Shown: positions 41,441 through 50,216 of the stretch, one piece after another
Position numbering within the stretch: position 1 is the first letter of the stretch
Layout of the letters: every line of letters starts with the position of its first letter
From: Dictyobacter aurantiacus
GTDB taxonomy: Bacteria > Chloroflexota > Ktedonobacteria > Ktedonobacterales > Ktedonobacteraceae
Direction: 5' to 3'
Assembly: GCF_003967515.1 (NCBI RefSeq)
Contig: NZ_BIFQ01000001.1
Span: 4,092,001 to 4,156,000 of the forward strand
Length of the DNA stretch: 64,000 bases
The notes under the pieces: generated by a model
What the model saw: the letters and a program-made list of their open reading frames with translations, nothing else
Databases searched by the model: none
Told to the model about the DNA's origin: nothing
Made by a program: the position numbers and the translations under genes

Positions 41441-42292
41441 ATGCACGGTTTAATCTTTGTGACCTGGGAAAAGTACCTGGTCAGTCGTTTTGGGTCTTCT
41501 TTGCTCACCACATATCGAGCAAAAGTTGGGGAGGGTCCGGCAAACGCGCCACTGGCCAGCAGGGTCTATGACGATGCGATGCTTCTAGCAGGAGTCGGTG
41601 CGGTTCACGAGCTGACGCACCTTCCGGTTGATACCCTCTTGCGCGAATACGGCCGCTACTTTTTGATCAATGGACTCACCAGTTCCCGCTGCTCATATTT
41701 ATTGACGCAGGTCAATAGTGGGCGTGACCTGTTACTGACGATGCGTGATGCGCACTCCCAGATGCGCCGCATTCCCGACGGGCTGACGCCTCCCATCTTT
41801 AGCTATGAGGCCGTATATGATCACAACAATTCATTGACGCTTATTTATGATAGCGATCGTCAGCTATGCCCCGTTCTGTGGGGGGCTATAGAGGGAGCGG
41901 CGGAACGCTATGGTCAGAAGGTACGCATTCAGGAGAAGACCTGCATGCGTGTAGGGGACGATGTGTGCCGCTTCGATGTCGTCTTTTCGCCCGCCAGGAG
42001 TGCGCCGAAGACACAGCTCTCCCCTGAGCAACTGGCGCAACGCCAGCTACAGCAGCGGACCGATAACCTGGTCCTATCCATGCTGCCCGCACAACGTGGC
42101 ATAACGCTGGCCCAACTGCAAAGTATGTTAAGAACGCAGACTCAATTTCCTCCCAGCCATATGCGCCCGAGCCGCCTCTTAGAGGCGTTGCAGCACCTGT
42201 CTCACGCCGGACTGGTCGCCAATACCGCCAATGAGCCGGGCGACTCCCTGACCAGTCGCCTCTACTGGCGCGCCCCCACCTTCGATGTCTAA
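41441..42292 (+). CDS. H-NOX (heme NO/O2-binding) protein with extra C-terminal domain
   Basis: Residues 1-185 match the H-NOX fold: MHGLIFVTWEKYLVSRFGSS, LLREYGRYFL, the proximal heme His near 105 (MRDAHSQM), PPIFSYE, and the heme-propionate motif YxSxR at 136-140 (YDSDR). H-NOX proteins bind NO at heme and pass the signal to partners. A linker and a domain of about 85 residues (about 200-283) follow, with ITLAQLQSML and RLLEALQHLSHAGLV near a final RLYWRAP, which looks like a winged helix by pattern. GAGGAG lies before the ATG. It is in an operon with NOS. Confidence 0.88.
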   Translation: MHGLIFVTWEKYLVSRFGSSLLTTYRAKVGEGPANAPLASRVYDDAMLLAGVGAVHELTHLPVDTLLREYGRYFLINGLTSSRCSYLLTQVNSGRDLLLTMRDAHSQMRRIPDGLTPPIFSYEAVYDHNNSLTLIYDSDRQLCPVLWGAIEGAAERYGQKVRIQEKTCMRVGDDVCRFDVVFSPARSAPKTQLSPEQLAQRQLQQRTDNLVLSMLPAQRGITLAQLQSMLRTQTQFPPSHMRPSRLLEALQHLSHAGLVANTANEPGDSLTSRLYWRAPTFDV

Positions 42293-42341
42293 GCGCGTTC
42301 ACCTTTCGCGATAATATATAATGGCGCAGGCGCTTGCTGGT

Positions 42342-42397
42342 AGAGAAACGGATGTGACAAAAATTATGATCATAATTTTTGTCACATCCGTTTCTCT
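42342..42397. repeat. Perfect 56-base palindrome P8
   Basis: Each arm has 28 bases with no spacer: 42342-42369 and 42370-42397 are exact reverse complements, centred on ATGA|TCAT. It lies between the convergent H-NOX and glycosyltransferase genes. The arms are AT-richer than those of other copies and lack the GCGC apex. It could end transcription in both directions. Confidence 0.95.
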
Positions 42398-42445
42398 TTA
42401 AATGTACAGTATTTACTCGTATAGATTTTAGCTAGAACGGATATC

Positions 42446-44647
42446 CTATTTCTTTTTAATTTGATATCCGAACCAACTCCTCCTGATAATACCTGCTAAA
42501 AGTCCCATAAACAGGGTCGCCCAGAAGATAGAACCCAGGTCGGCGTTTTGTAGGATGGAATGACGATGGATCAGCAAATTATAAATGCAGGCACTTAGTA
42601 GTAGGAGAAATAAGATCGTTTGTATGAACACCTCGCGTAAATAGATGCCCGCTTCCTGAGTTTTTCTGGTCACCTTATAGGCAGGTTTTTTATTTGGTCC
42701 ATAAGCGAGCGCAAGAAAACTGGATTTTATGAAAACGAAAGTCATCCCAAACCACATCTGTCGTGCACGCCAGTTTTCTTCAAACGTTGTGGATCCATTG
42801 ATAATAGCAAGCAAAACTTCAATACTGGCAGCGTACAGCCAGAAATGGAGCATGTAATCCAGATTGCTCGTCGTGAAAGGATAGACGCCTGTAAATAAAC
42901 TGATAACGGGAGTAAATAGGAAAATAGAAAGAGGAAGACTAAAGAGATAAAACAGGCATAGCTCTGTGTACTGCATTCTTTGTTTGAATGATAGGCCTTT
43001 TACCAGCCATGGGTTTTTCCAGAAAAAGATGCGCATGGTATCAAGTGCCCAGGTGCCCAGTTGCTTATACACATTGGGAATATCCTCTGGTGAAGTTTGC
43101 CCTACTGCTCCCACTATTGGAAGATAAGCATTTTTAAAGCCATGTTGCATTGCTACATAGCCAGAATAGAGGTCTTCCACCAGGTTCCAGGTTGGAAAAC
43201 CACCAATCTCTTCTAATTTTTTTATACGCCAGACTAAACCACTGCCACAAGGGAATACTGCATTTGCCGCATTACGCGAAAGCATTACACCGCGATAGAA
43301 GAAGGATTGCCGGTTGCCAAAGGGGTCACCTTTACTGACAAGTGTATCTTTGATGGTCTGGATGTACGCTACATCCTTATCTTTATTCAAGTGCCCAATT
43401 GTATAGCGAAGAAATTGTGGCGAGCCAATGACGTCATCTGCATCTCTTGTTTCGATAAAGGCAATATCAGGATGATTTTGGGCAACGTACGCCAGCATTG
43501 AATTCAGATTGCCATCTTTGGCACTACCTCTACGTTCAGGATTCCCTTTGCGTGGCGGTTCGTGGTATACAATGCGGGTCATAGGATAATGACGTTGGAG
43601 TGTATTTACTACCTCCTTCATAGCAGGCCGATGGCTATCATCACCAATGATAATTAAAAGTTTTTGCTGCGGCCAATCCTGGCTCAGCACACTCTCTACT
43701 GTAGTTTGCACCATTTCTGGTGGTTCACCATATGTAGGGATACAGACCGCGACGGTTGGTTCATGCCCCCGAGGGTATTGAACCAGTGGGTAAACGACAC
43801 GCGTCCAGTTATTATAGATGCTGAGCACTACAATCACAGTGAGATAACACATGCTTGAGAAGAAGGGAATGGATAGCCATAGAGCTTGTTTATTGAGCAC
43901 ATAAAATAGCCAGGGCAGATAAAATGCAGCAACCAGGATAAAGATAATACCAACTATACGCACTCGAGCATTACTAACTTTTGTATTGTTGTTCGCAAGT
44001 CCTTGCACCGCAGAAGAGGGAACTGTTGCAAATTTATCGAGGCGTGATGCTCCAGTTATCAATGCTGGTATTTTATGCGTGGCCAGTTTTATAACCGCTT
44101 GAGTGGAACGTGTGGCTAACATTTTGACTGTAGTTGTTTTTAGGGTTTCAAAAGAACTATCTTCTAAATTTTCCTCATCAATAATGGGCATTGAGTCAGA
44201 GTGTTGAGGATGTGTGAGTCCTTCAGTACGTGGGTGTCTAAATGTTGTTTCCTTTGAAATCACATTGGCTTGTGCCTCATTAGGAAGTCTTTGCTTGTTG
44301 AATAAACTATTATCTTCTAATTTTAATCCGGCCTGCGATTTTGGCAGCGAATTAATGGATACATTCTGTTGTGGCATTTCAGTAAGCTGAAATGGTTTAA
44401 CTAAACCATCAGTTGTAGGATCAGGTTGTGCTGGTTTGTTGATGTGAACCGGTGTTTCACGCCAGTCTGTAAGTTTGGATGATCTTTTGTTATCCCTTTG
44501 CCGCGATGGCATGGTTAATCTGGCACGTATAATAGCTTTATCCCGCATTATCGGCTCTTTTTGTAGTGATTCCATCCTCTGGTTATCGAATTGAGATTCA
44601 AGAATATTGTTCTCATTTAGGGGAGTTGAAGACGAATCATGATCCAT
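42446..44647 (-). CDS. Family 2 glycosyltransferase, cellulose-synthase-like
   Basis: A 733-residue membrane protein. Residues 1-220 are polar and without family likeness. Two helices follow, then a GT2 domain: AVCIPTYGEPPEMVQTTVES, IGDDSH, TRDADDVIG (DxD), CGSGLVWRI, VEDLYSGY and QLGTW, the BcsA-type D,D,D,Q..W series. Several helices close the protein. Such enzymes polymerise and export a beta-glycan. No PilZ domain is seen. It is 101 bases downstream of a GT-C-type gene and near a GH10 gene in an AT-richer block. Confidence 0.92.
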   Translation of the reverse strand: MDHDSSSTPLNENNILESQFDNQRMESLQKEPIMRDKAIIRARLTMPSRQRDNKRSSKLTDWRETPVHINKPAQPDPTTDGLVKPFQLTEMPQQNVSINSLPKSQAGLKLEDNSLFNKQRLPNEAQANVISKETTFRHPRTEGLTHPQHSDSMPIIDEENLEDSSFETLKTTTVKMLATRSTQAVIKLATHKIPALITGASRLDKFATVPSSAVQGLANNNTKVSNARVRIVGIIFILVAAFYLPWLFYVLNKQALWLSIPFFSSMCYLTVIVVLSIYNNWTRVVYPLVQYPRGHEPTVAVCIPTYGEPPEMVQTTVESVLSQDWPQQKLLIIIGDDSHRPAMKEVVNTLQRHYPMTRIVYHEPPRKGNPERRGSAKDGNLNSMLAYVAQNHPDIAFIETRDADDVIGSPQFLRYTIGHLNKDKDVAYIQTIKDTLVSKGDPFGNRQSFFYRGVMLSRNAANAVFPCGSGLVWRIKKLEEIGGFPTWNLVEDLYSGYVAMQHGFKNAYLPIVGAVGQTSPEDIPNVYKQLGTWALDTMRIFFWKNPWLVKGLSFKQRMQYTELCLFYLFSLPLSIFLFTPVISLFTGVYPFTTSNLDYMLHFWLYAASIEVLLAIINGSTTFEENWRARQMWFGMTFVFIKSSFLALAYGPNKKPAYKVTRKTQEAGIYLREVFIQTILFLLLLSACIYNLLIHRHSILQNADLGSIFWATLFMGLLAGIIRRSWFGYQIKKK

Positions 44648-44748
44648 CTGAATGAATACCTTTCTAATGCGGTGCGAAGTAAACCTCTACTTGTATATAG
44701 AGGTAGAGACTTGTTTGATCTTGCATATTTTGTGTTTCTGCCAGCTTG

Positions 44749-46353
44749 TTATTTAGTCGCATGTAAATTTTTATAAATTGTGGTGGTAATTGTATAGCGC
44801 TTATATTGCAAGTCTGGCCCCAATTCAACTACACTGCTCTCTGTGTGGTAAACAGGGATAAAAGCGTGGCAGGCTTTAATCTGCTCTCTAAAAGTATCTG
44901 GCCAGCTATAGCTCCCCTTTTCATCAACATACCATGTATAAGCACAAATACTCTGAGTGTTCTCCTTATGCGTGATTCTATAATTGTCGTATACCGCCCA
45001 TGGGTCTTTTATTTTATGTTGTGCATATAGACTCATCGTATAAGGCCAGGCATCGTCAATCAGAAACTGATCCCCTGGATGTGCATCGTTAGTGAGATAT
45101 GTTGCTGCTGACCTCACGTCAGGCCATGCAGAATCCAGGATGTAAAGTTCAGCCGCCCCAACGACCAGAAAAATGAGACAGAGGAACGTGACAAGCGGCT
45201 TACCCAGCCACTTTTTTTGCCATAGGTAGGCACAGAACAATCCAATTAAAGGGTAGAGAAAGAGAAAGCCAAAGACGACATGTTTGTTGTCGCTAACAGG
45301 ATTTCCGGATATTATGTGGTAGGCGGGCCAGATCAGGCCAGCCAACCAGAGCAATAGCGCTTCCTTTTTTTTGGGTGCTACACAAAAGCCTAGCAATGAG
45401 GCGCATAAAGGTAACAATCCCCAGTAGAGTTGTGCCCCTATAATCATTGCTTCAGTTGATCCAAATGTTGGTTTGTTCTGTGATGACCAGAGGAGCCAAT
45501 CACCTACCTGGAATTGAAAGGGTAAGAAGAATGCAAGAAAGACCGCGGCAAATAGAAAGAGGAAGAGGAACACATCTGTGATACTTTTTTGTTGGCGGAA
45601 TGTGATAAGGAGGCCAAGAATTGGCAGCATCATGAGCCCAATAGGATACTTAGCGATCATCGCAATAGCGAGTGAAATTGCACTGACACACAGCCAGAAG
45701 CGATGACCATTTTTGAATCTGGTTATGGCCCATAAACTTATTGAGGTGCAAGTCAACGCAGGTATGTCATAAACACCCAGATGAGCCAGAGCCATTAATG
45801 GGCCGTTGAAAATAAAGAGCAGTACTGAAAAGAACGCTGCTTTTACCCCAAAAAGATTTTTGGCGGTTAAATAGGAAAAGAGGACGGCCACAAATGTGAG
45901 CAATACCCCGACCGCACGTATTCCTACTAACCCATGGATGTTGTATCCGATGGCTGAAAGGACAGGCCATAAGAGTGATCCTGCGAACCAGACAAGATAA
46001 CCGTCCGCAACCCCTTTCCCTTCTAATGTACGCATACCAGCTGTTGCATAGATCGCTTCATCATAAAATGGTCCTGTTTTCTGAGCATAGATAATCATTC
46101 CTTGAATAAGGGCAAATAGTAGCAGACATACATAGCTAGCGATCACATACCCTTTACCACCTCTGGCGCCTTCGTTTTTCTTTGACCGGGTATTTTTTTT
46201 CAGGGCCGTTATTCTGATAGTATTTTCTTGAGCAATGTCTATCGAACGATGCGGGATATGCGTTACCAAAGCGGGTTGGCTTTGAGCCAGAGAAAGTTTT
46301 TTTTGCTGGTAATCATTAGCCATATTTAGCCTTTTGGGTACATTTGATTGCAT
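44749..46353 (-). CDS. GT-C-type membrane glycosyltransferase (ArnT/PMT-like)
   Basis: A 534-residue protein with about 11 membrane helices. The first outside loop carries the acidic motif YDEAIYATAG typical of ArnT/dolichyl-phosphate-mannose-type enzymes; LAHLGVYDIPALTCTSISLW follows. The C-terminal about 140 residues lie outside the membrane. These enzymes transfer sugars from lipid carriers to proteins or glycans. AAGGGTG precedes the ATG at 46353. It is codirectional with the GT2 and GH10 genes, and may act in the same surface-polysaccharide pathway. Confidence 0.88.
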   Translation of the reverse strand: MQSNVPKRLNMANDYQQKKLSLAQSQPALVTHIPHRSIDIAQENTIRITALKKNTRSKKNEGARGGKGYVIASYVCLLLFALIQGMIIYAQKTGPFYDEAIYATAGMRTLEGKGVADGYLVWFAGSLLWPVLSAIGYNIHGLVGIRAVGVLLTFVAVLFSYLTAKNLFGVKAAFFSVLLFIFNGPLMALAHLGVYDIPALTCTSISLWAITRFKNGHRFWLCVSAISLAIAMIAKYPIGLMMLPILGLLITFRQQKSITDVFLFLFLFAAVFLAFFLPFQFQVGDWLLWSSQNKPTFGSTEAMIIGAQLYWGLLPLCASLLGFCVAPKKKEALLLWLAGLIWPAYHIISGNPVSDNKHVVFGFLFLYPLIGLFCAYLWQKKWLGKPLVTFLCLIFLVVGAAELYILDSAWPDVRSAATYLTNDAHPGDQFLIDDAWPYTMSLYAQHKIKDPWAVYDNYRITHKENTQSICAYTWYVDEKGSYSWPDTFREQIKACHAFIPVYHTESSVVELGPDLQYKRYTITTTIYKNLHATK

Positions 46354-46457
46354 ATATCACCCTTTTTGTACGTAAAAACATGATGCTTTACCTTTGATCT
46401 CTCCAGGAATGTTTCAGAATCTCGTTGTAACTGCGTAAGGCTCCTTAATCTATCTCA

Positions 46458-47594
46458 TCATGTGCCATATAGAGCCTTTTTGATGGCTGTATATGCTGGT
46501 TTGGGTTGATACTGGTTGTCAAAAATAAGCGGTTGATCTGGATGATGGGTAAAATTAGGGATCCAGGTATAACGATCCGTGAAACCCCACAGAATAACGC
46601 CCGTACACTGTTTGATGTCCTGACATGCATGGATGAGTTCCGCATAAAGCGTAGCCTGTTGTGTAAACTTTTCTGGAAGTGTATGTGGACTATTTTGCAG
46701 TTTGATATCGGCCTCTGTAATCTGCACCTGCAGACCCAGATTCGCAAAACGCTTCATGTTTGCTACCAATTGAGCATAGGGATATTGAAGTGTGATATCT
46801 AAATGGCCTTCAAAGCCGATGCCATTGATAGGGACTTTTCTCTGTACAAGACTCTGCGTGAGCGCGTAGTAACGATTGGATTTTTCGTTCACCAGTTCTG
46901 TATTGAATTCGTTAATGTATAGTCTGGCCTGTGGATCAGCTTCATGCGCCCAGCGGAACGCGTAATCTATATATTGTGGACCAATTATACGTTCCCATAT
47001 AGATTGTTGATTTAACTCATCTGTATCCAGAGGCTCATTAACGACAATCCAGGATTGTATTTGCCCTTTGTAATGACCCACGACATTCGTGATATAGTCT
47101 TTCATGATGCCAAGTAATTCGTCTCGCGTGTAACCGCCATTAGTAATCCATGCAGGTACCTGATTGCTCCAAATAAGATTTGCGCCTTCAATTTGCATTC
47201 CATGTTGTCTGGCAAAATTGACCAATTCATCTGATTGTATAAAATTGAATGTATCGATATCAGGATGGGTTACATACATTTTCATGACATTTTCTGCGAC
47301 GAGTATATTGAACTCTCTTCCCATGATTGTCTGATAGGTTGTATCTGCGTGGAATGCATCTATATTTGCAGCTGTTCCAATTGAGATGGTTCTCTTTTGA
47401 GAATATAGGGCCGCATCTCTGAGTGTGTGAATGTCCTGAAATGGAACTTTTTCTTTGCCTGGCTGTGTCTGTGCTGGCATAGGCGTAGGATCAACTGCCT
47501 TATTTTCATCAGCTTGGGGAATAAAAGTGCAGCCTGTTGAAAAAAGCAATAATAGTATTAAACTTATTGCGAGTAAAAATCGTTTTAATTGCAT
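46458..47594 (-). CDS. GH10 family endo-beta-xylanase-like lipoprotein
   Basis: About 378 residues. A lipoprotein signal (LLAISLILLLLFSTGC, lipobox Cys near 22) is followed by a Pro/Gln linker and a GH10 barrel. The acid/base Glu is in WIVVNEPLD, the nucleophile Glu in QITEADIKL, and GVILWGFTDRYTWIP is the typical late motif. GH10 enzymes cut xylan. Here, next to two glycosyltransferases, it may also trim a self-made polysaccharide. The start is an ATG at 47594; a GTG at 47606 is an alternative. Confidence 0.93.
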   Translation of the reverse strand: MQLKRFLLAISLILLLLFSTGCTFIPQADENKAVDPTPMPAQTQPGKEKVPFQDIHTLRDAALYSQKRTISIGTAANIDAFHADTTYQTIMGREFNILVAENVMKMYVTHPDIDTFNFIQSDELVNFARQHGMQIEGANLIWSNQVPAWITNGGYTRDELLGIMKDYITNVVGHYKGQIQSWIVVNEPLDTDELNQQSIWERIIGPQYIDYAFRWAHEADPQARLYINEFNTELVNEKSNRYYALTQSLVQRKVPINGIGFEGHLDITLQYPYAQLVANMKRFANLGLQVQITEADIKLQNSPHTLPEKFTQQATLYAELIHACQDIKQCTGVILWGFTDRYTWIPNFTHHPDQPLIFDNQYQPKPAYTAIKKALYGT

Positions 47595-47926
47595 AAGTAA
47601 ATGCACCTGGATTTCCCCAATAATCTACAAATTACAACATGGAAGAAGGCATGTCAGGTTAAATAATTTTACCCATGACGCCGTATCTTTAATGCTATCT
47701 TAAATTATAAGAATACTAGTGATCTTTTGCAATGGTTACTTGTTTGTTTAAAATAAGTACTATAATTTATAGTGTTTTTCTAGCTACTCTTTCTTCTCTC
47801 TACTTCTTGGGCATGTAATTAATGTAGTGCCGCTAAGTTTAGTTATAGTTATATGTGATGTATCGGATATTGAAATAATAAAAGATTCTTGCATGCATTG
47901 AAGATGGTGCGCTCTTGTTGTGAGTT
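47595..47926. other. AT-rich intergenic region
   Basis: These 332 bases lie upstream of the GH10 gene and downstream of the LysE gene, both on the minus strand. The region is strongly AT-rich with short runs such as TTTAAAATAAG. I see no reading frame with family likeness and no long palindrome. It likely holds the GH10 promoter. Confidence 0.5.
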
Positions 47927-48553
47927 TTAGCTCATGAGTAGTGACAGCAGGATCCAGCAGAGCTTGAGGGCGAAGAAGACGAGGGCGAGGCCGCATACAA
48001 AGTTGACGAGTCGGAAGAAGAGGGGCGTCACAAAGCGTCGTCCCCAGGCGATCAGACCGGACATAAAGAAGCACCAGAGCAGGGCGCTACAGAGAAAGCC
48101 TGTCAGGAATACCTCGAGACTCCACGGGTCGGGCGTAGCTCTGCCATTCGAGGAGACGATGGTGTTGCCGATGCCGAGCCAGAATGCGATCGGCAGTGGA
48201 TTCGCCAGGGAGAGTGCGGCACCAAGGACGAAATCACCGTGAGCGCTGGTATCTTTCGCTTCTGTTAGCTGACCACGATAGGCATCCCTGAGCGCCTGCC
48301 ATGCGAGCAGGAGCAACAGCAGGATGCCGAGAATGCCCAGGAACAGGCGGACAGGTGTGTTTTGTGCCAGCATGGCGGCTCCAATAAAGGCTATCAGCGC
48401 CCACAGCGTGACGCCGATCAGGGCGCCGAGCTGTAGAAACAGGGCCGAGAAAAAGCCCCGCTTCAGTCCACGCCGGAGCAACTGGGCTGTGATGGCGCCC
48501 GGCGCGGCAAAAAAGGCCAGCCCGAGCCCAAAGGCGGATAGGAAAAGAGACAT
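47927..48553 (-). CDS. LysE/RhtB-family amino acid exporter
   Basis: A 208-residue protein with six membrane helices. Its start, SAFGLGLAFFAAPGAITAQL, then LRRGLKRGFFSALFLQLGA, matches the LysE/RhtB fold, with LSLANPLPIAFWLGIGNTI in the middle. Members export amino acids or related small molecules. It lies 35 bases downstream of the LLM enzyme gene on the same strand and the two are probably co-transcribed. The divergent Lrp-type regulator beyond the LLM gene may control both. Confidence 0.9.
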   Translation of the reverse strand: MSLFLSAFGLGLAFFAAPGAITAQLLRRGLKRGFFSALFLQLGALIGVTLWALIAFIGAAMLAQNTPVRLFLGILGILLLLLLAWQALRDAYRGQLTEAKDTSAHGDFVLGAALSLANPLPIAFWLGIGNTIVSSNGRATPDPWSLEVFLTGFLCSALLWCFFMSGLIAWGRRFVTPLFFRLVNFVCGLALVFFALKLCWILLSLLMS

Positions 48554-48588
48554 AAGCGAAGCCTCCGCGGGTATCGGTCCTGTCAGGT

Positions 48589-49473
48589 CTATGCCTGATC
48601 GTCTGTCTGATGATATTCAGTGCGCAGGGGCGCGGCGACCTCTTCCGCCAGGCGTTGGAGAACTCCCTGAGGATCGGGCACCGGCATGTGATAGATGATA
48701 TATGTTGCCCCTACCTTTATAAATGCGCGCGTCCCCTCGTATGCCGCGTGCAGGTCTGAAGGATCAACAGAGATGTGTCTGGAATGTTCGATGGTGGCGG
48801 GATCGCGTCCGATGGCCACGCAGGCCTGGTCCAGAATAGCGCTTTTCTGGCGATACTCTTCGGGCGTATTGACACTGCAATCCCAGATATCGGCGTGGCG
48901 AGCGACTACGCGCAGCGTGCGCTCTCCCTCGGCGCCGATGGCAAAGGGGGGGTGTGGTTTCTGGATCGGTTTAGGCTCGCAGTATGCGTCGTGCAACTGG
49001 TAATAGCGTCCCTCGAAGTTCGCGACGGGCAGTGTCCAGAGCTGGCGCATCAGCTCGCATGCCTCGTCAAGGCGGCGCACGCGCTCACCGGCGGGTGGCA
49101 GGGCGATGCCATAGGCATGGTGTTCTTGCTCGGACCAGCCGGTTCCAAGTCCAACATTCAGCCGTCCGTGGCTGATGATATCGATGGTCGCGGCCATTTT
49201 GGCCAGCAGCGCGGGATGACGATAGGTGTTATCTGTAACCATGACTCCCAGGCGTAGGCGCTGCGTAGTCGCGGCCAGCGCCGCCAGCAGGGTCCAACTC
49301 TCCAGATAAGGATCGGTGGGATGGTCGCCGAGCGACATCATGTGATCATTGAGCCAGGCGTGCTCGAAAATAGGGAGCGCATCCGCCATCTGCCAGACAT
49401 GTAGCAGTTCTTCGTGGGTCGCATGCGTAGGTGCCGTCTTGATGCCGAAGCGTAAAGATGGGTGGTGTGCCAT
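48589..49473 (-). CDS. LLM-class flavin/F420-dependent oxidoreductase (3)
   Basis: About 294 residues. LRFGIKTAPTHATHEELLHV, LPIFEHAWLNDHMMSLGDH, WTLLAALAATTQRLRLGVMV, RLNVGLGTGWSEQEHHAYG and IGAEGERTLRVVARHADIWD are typical of the F420-type luciferase-like group. The substrate is unknown. The ATG at 49473 follows AGGAGG. It is divergent from an Lrp/AsnC regulator and upstream of the LysE gene, which suggests a small regulated unit. Confidence 0.92.
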   Translation of the reverse strand: MAHHPSLRFGIKTAPTHATHEELLHVWQMADALPIFEHAWLNDHMMSLGDHPTDPYLESWTLLAALAATTQRLRLGVMVTDNTYRHPALLAKMAATIDIISHGRLNVGLGTGWSEQEHHAYGIALPPAGERVRRLDEACELMRQLWTLPVANFEGRYYQLHDAYCEPKPIQKPHPPFAIGAEGERTLRVVARHADIWDCSVNTPEEYRQKSAILDQACVAIGRDPATIEHSRHISVDPSDLHAAYEGTRAFIKVGATYIIYHMPVPDPQGVLQRLAEEVAAPLRTEYHQTDDQA

Positions 49474-49601
49474 AGGTATTTCAATCCTCCTTTTCACATC
49501 TGTCATGATGTTGAAAGTATATGGCGATTTTGTGCTAAGATACAGGCAAAAAGTATGGTATATCTAGAGGTTGGCATAAGTTATAAAGGGAGATTTGCTC
49601 T

Positions 49602-50099
49602 ATGTCCTTAGAAACTGAAAAGCAGCTTGACGAAACGGGTTGGCGCCTGCTACAGGAGCTACAGCAGAACGCGCGCCTCTCCTATACGGAACTGGGGCAG
49701 AGGATTGGACTCTCGTTGCCGTCTGTCGCCGAGCGGGTGCGCAAGATGGAGGATGCGGGCATCATTACCGGCTATCATGCCGAGGTGAATCTGAGCAAGC
49801 TGGGAATGCCGGTGCAGGCCATCATTCAACTGCAGGGCATCGGGGGACAGAGCTGCCGTAACGCCGTCGCTCAGGTCTGGGAATTGCCCGAAGTATTGGA
49901 ATGCTCACGAGTGACGAGCAGCGATTCGATTATCGTCAAGGTCGTGGCAACCTCGCTTGATCACCTGGCCCGGGTCATCGATCAGCTTTCACTCTCGGGC
50001 GTACCCTCTACGTCGATTATTCGCGCCAGGCCGATGCAGCGCCACCTGATTCCGAACGAGATCCTTGCGCGTGGCGCGAGCGAGGATGAGACCCTATGA
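49602..50099 (+). CDS. Lrp/AsnC-family transcription regulator (2)
   Basis: The 165-residue product shows the Lrp winged helix (LDETGWRLLQELQQNARLSY, TELGQRIGLSLPSVAERVRK, MEDAGIITGYHAE) and the RAM ligand domain (QLQGIGG, SRVTSSDSIIVKVVA). It resembles the Lrp protein at 18693-19202 in the DNA-binding part. The start is preceded by AAAGGGAGA. It is divergent from the LLM-LysE unit, its probable target, with a 128-base shared promoter region. Confidence 0.93.
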   Translation: MSLETEKQLDETGWRLLQELQQNARLSYTELGQRIGLSLPSVAERVRKMEDAGIITGYHAEVNLSKLGMPVQAIIQLQGIGGQSCRNAVAQVWELPEVLECSRVTSSDSIIVKVVATSLDHLARVIDQLSLSGVPSTSIIRARPMQRHLIPNEILARGASEDETL

Positions 50100-50216
50100 T
50101 TGCTATGATGGAGTGCGGAAGGCATTGCCCAGGCTCCCGGCGCAGGCGAGCAGGGTTACGAGCGCGATTCCCATGGCCGCGAGCGAGAAGTTGATGTGTG
50201 TACCCGCGATCATCCC

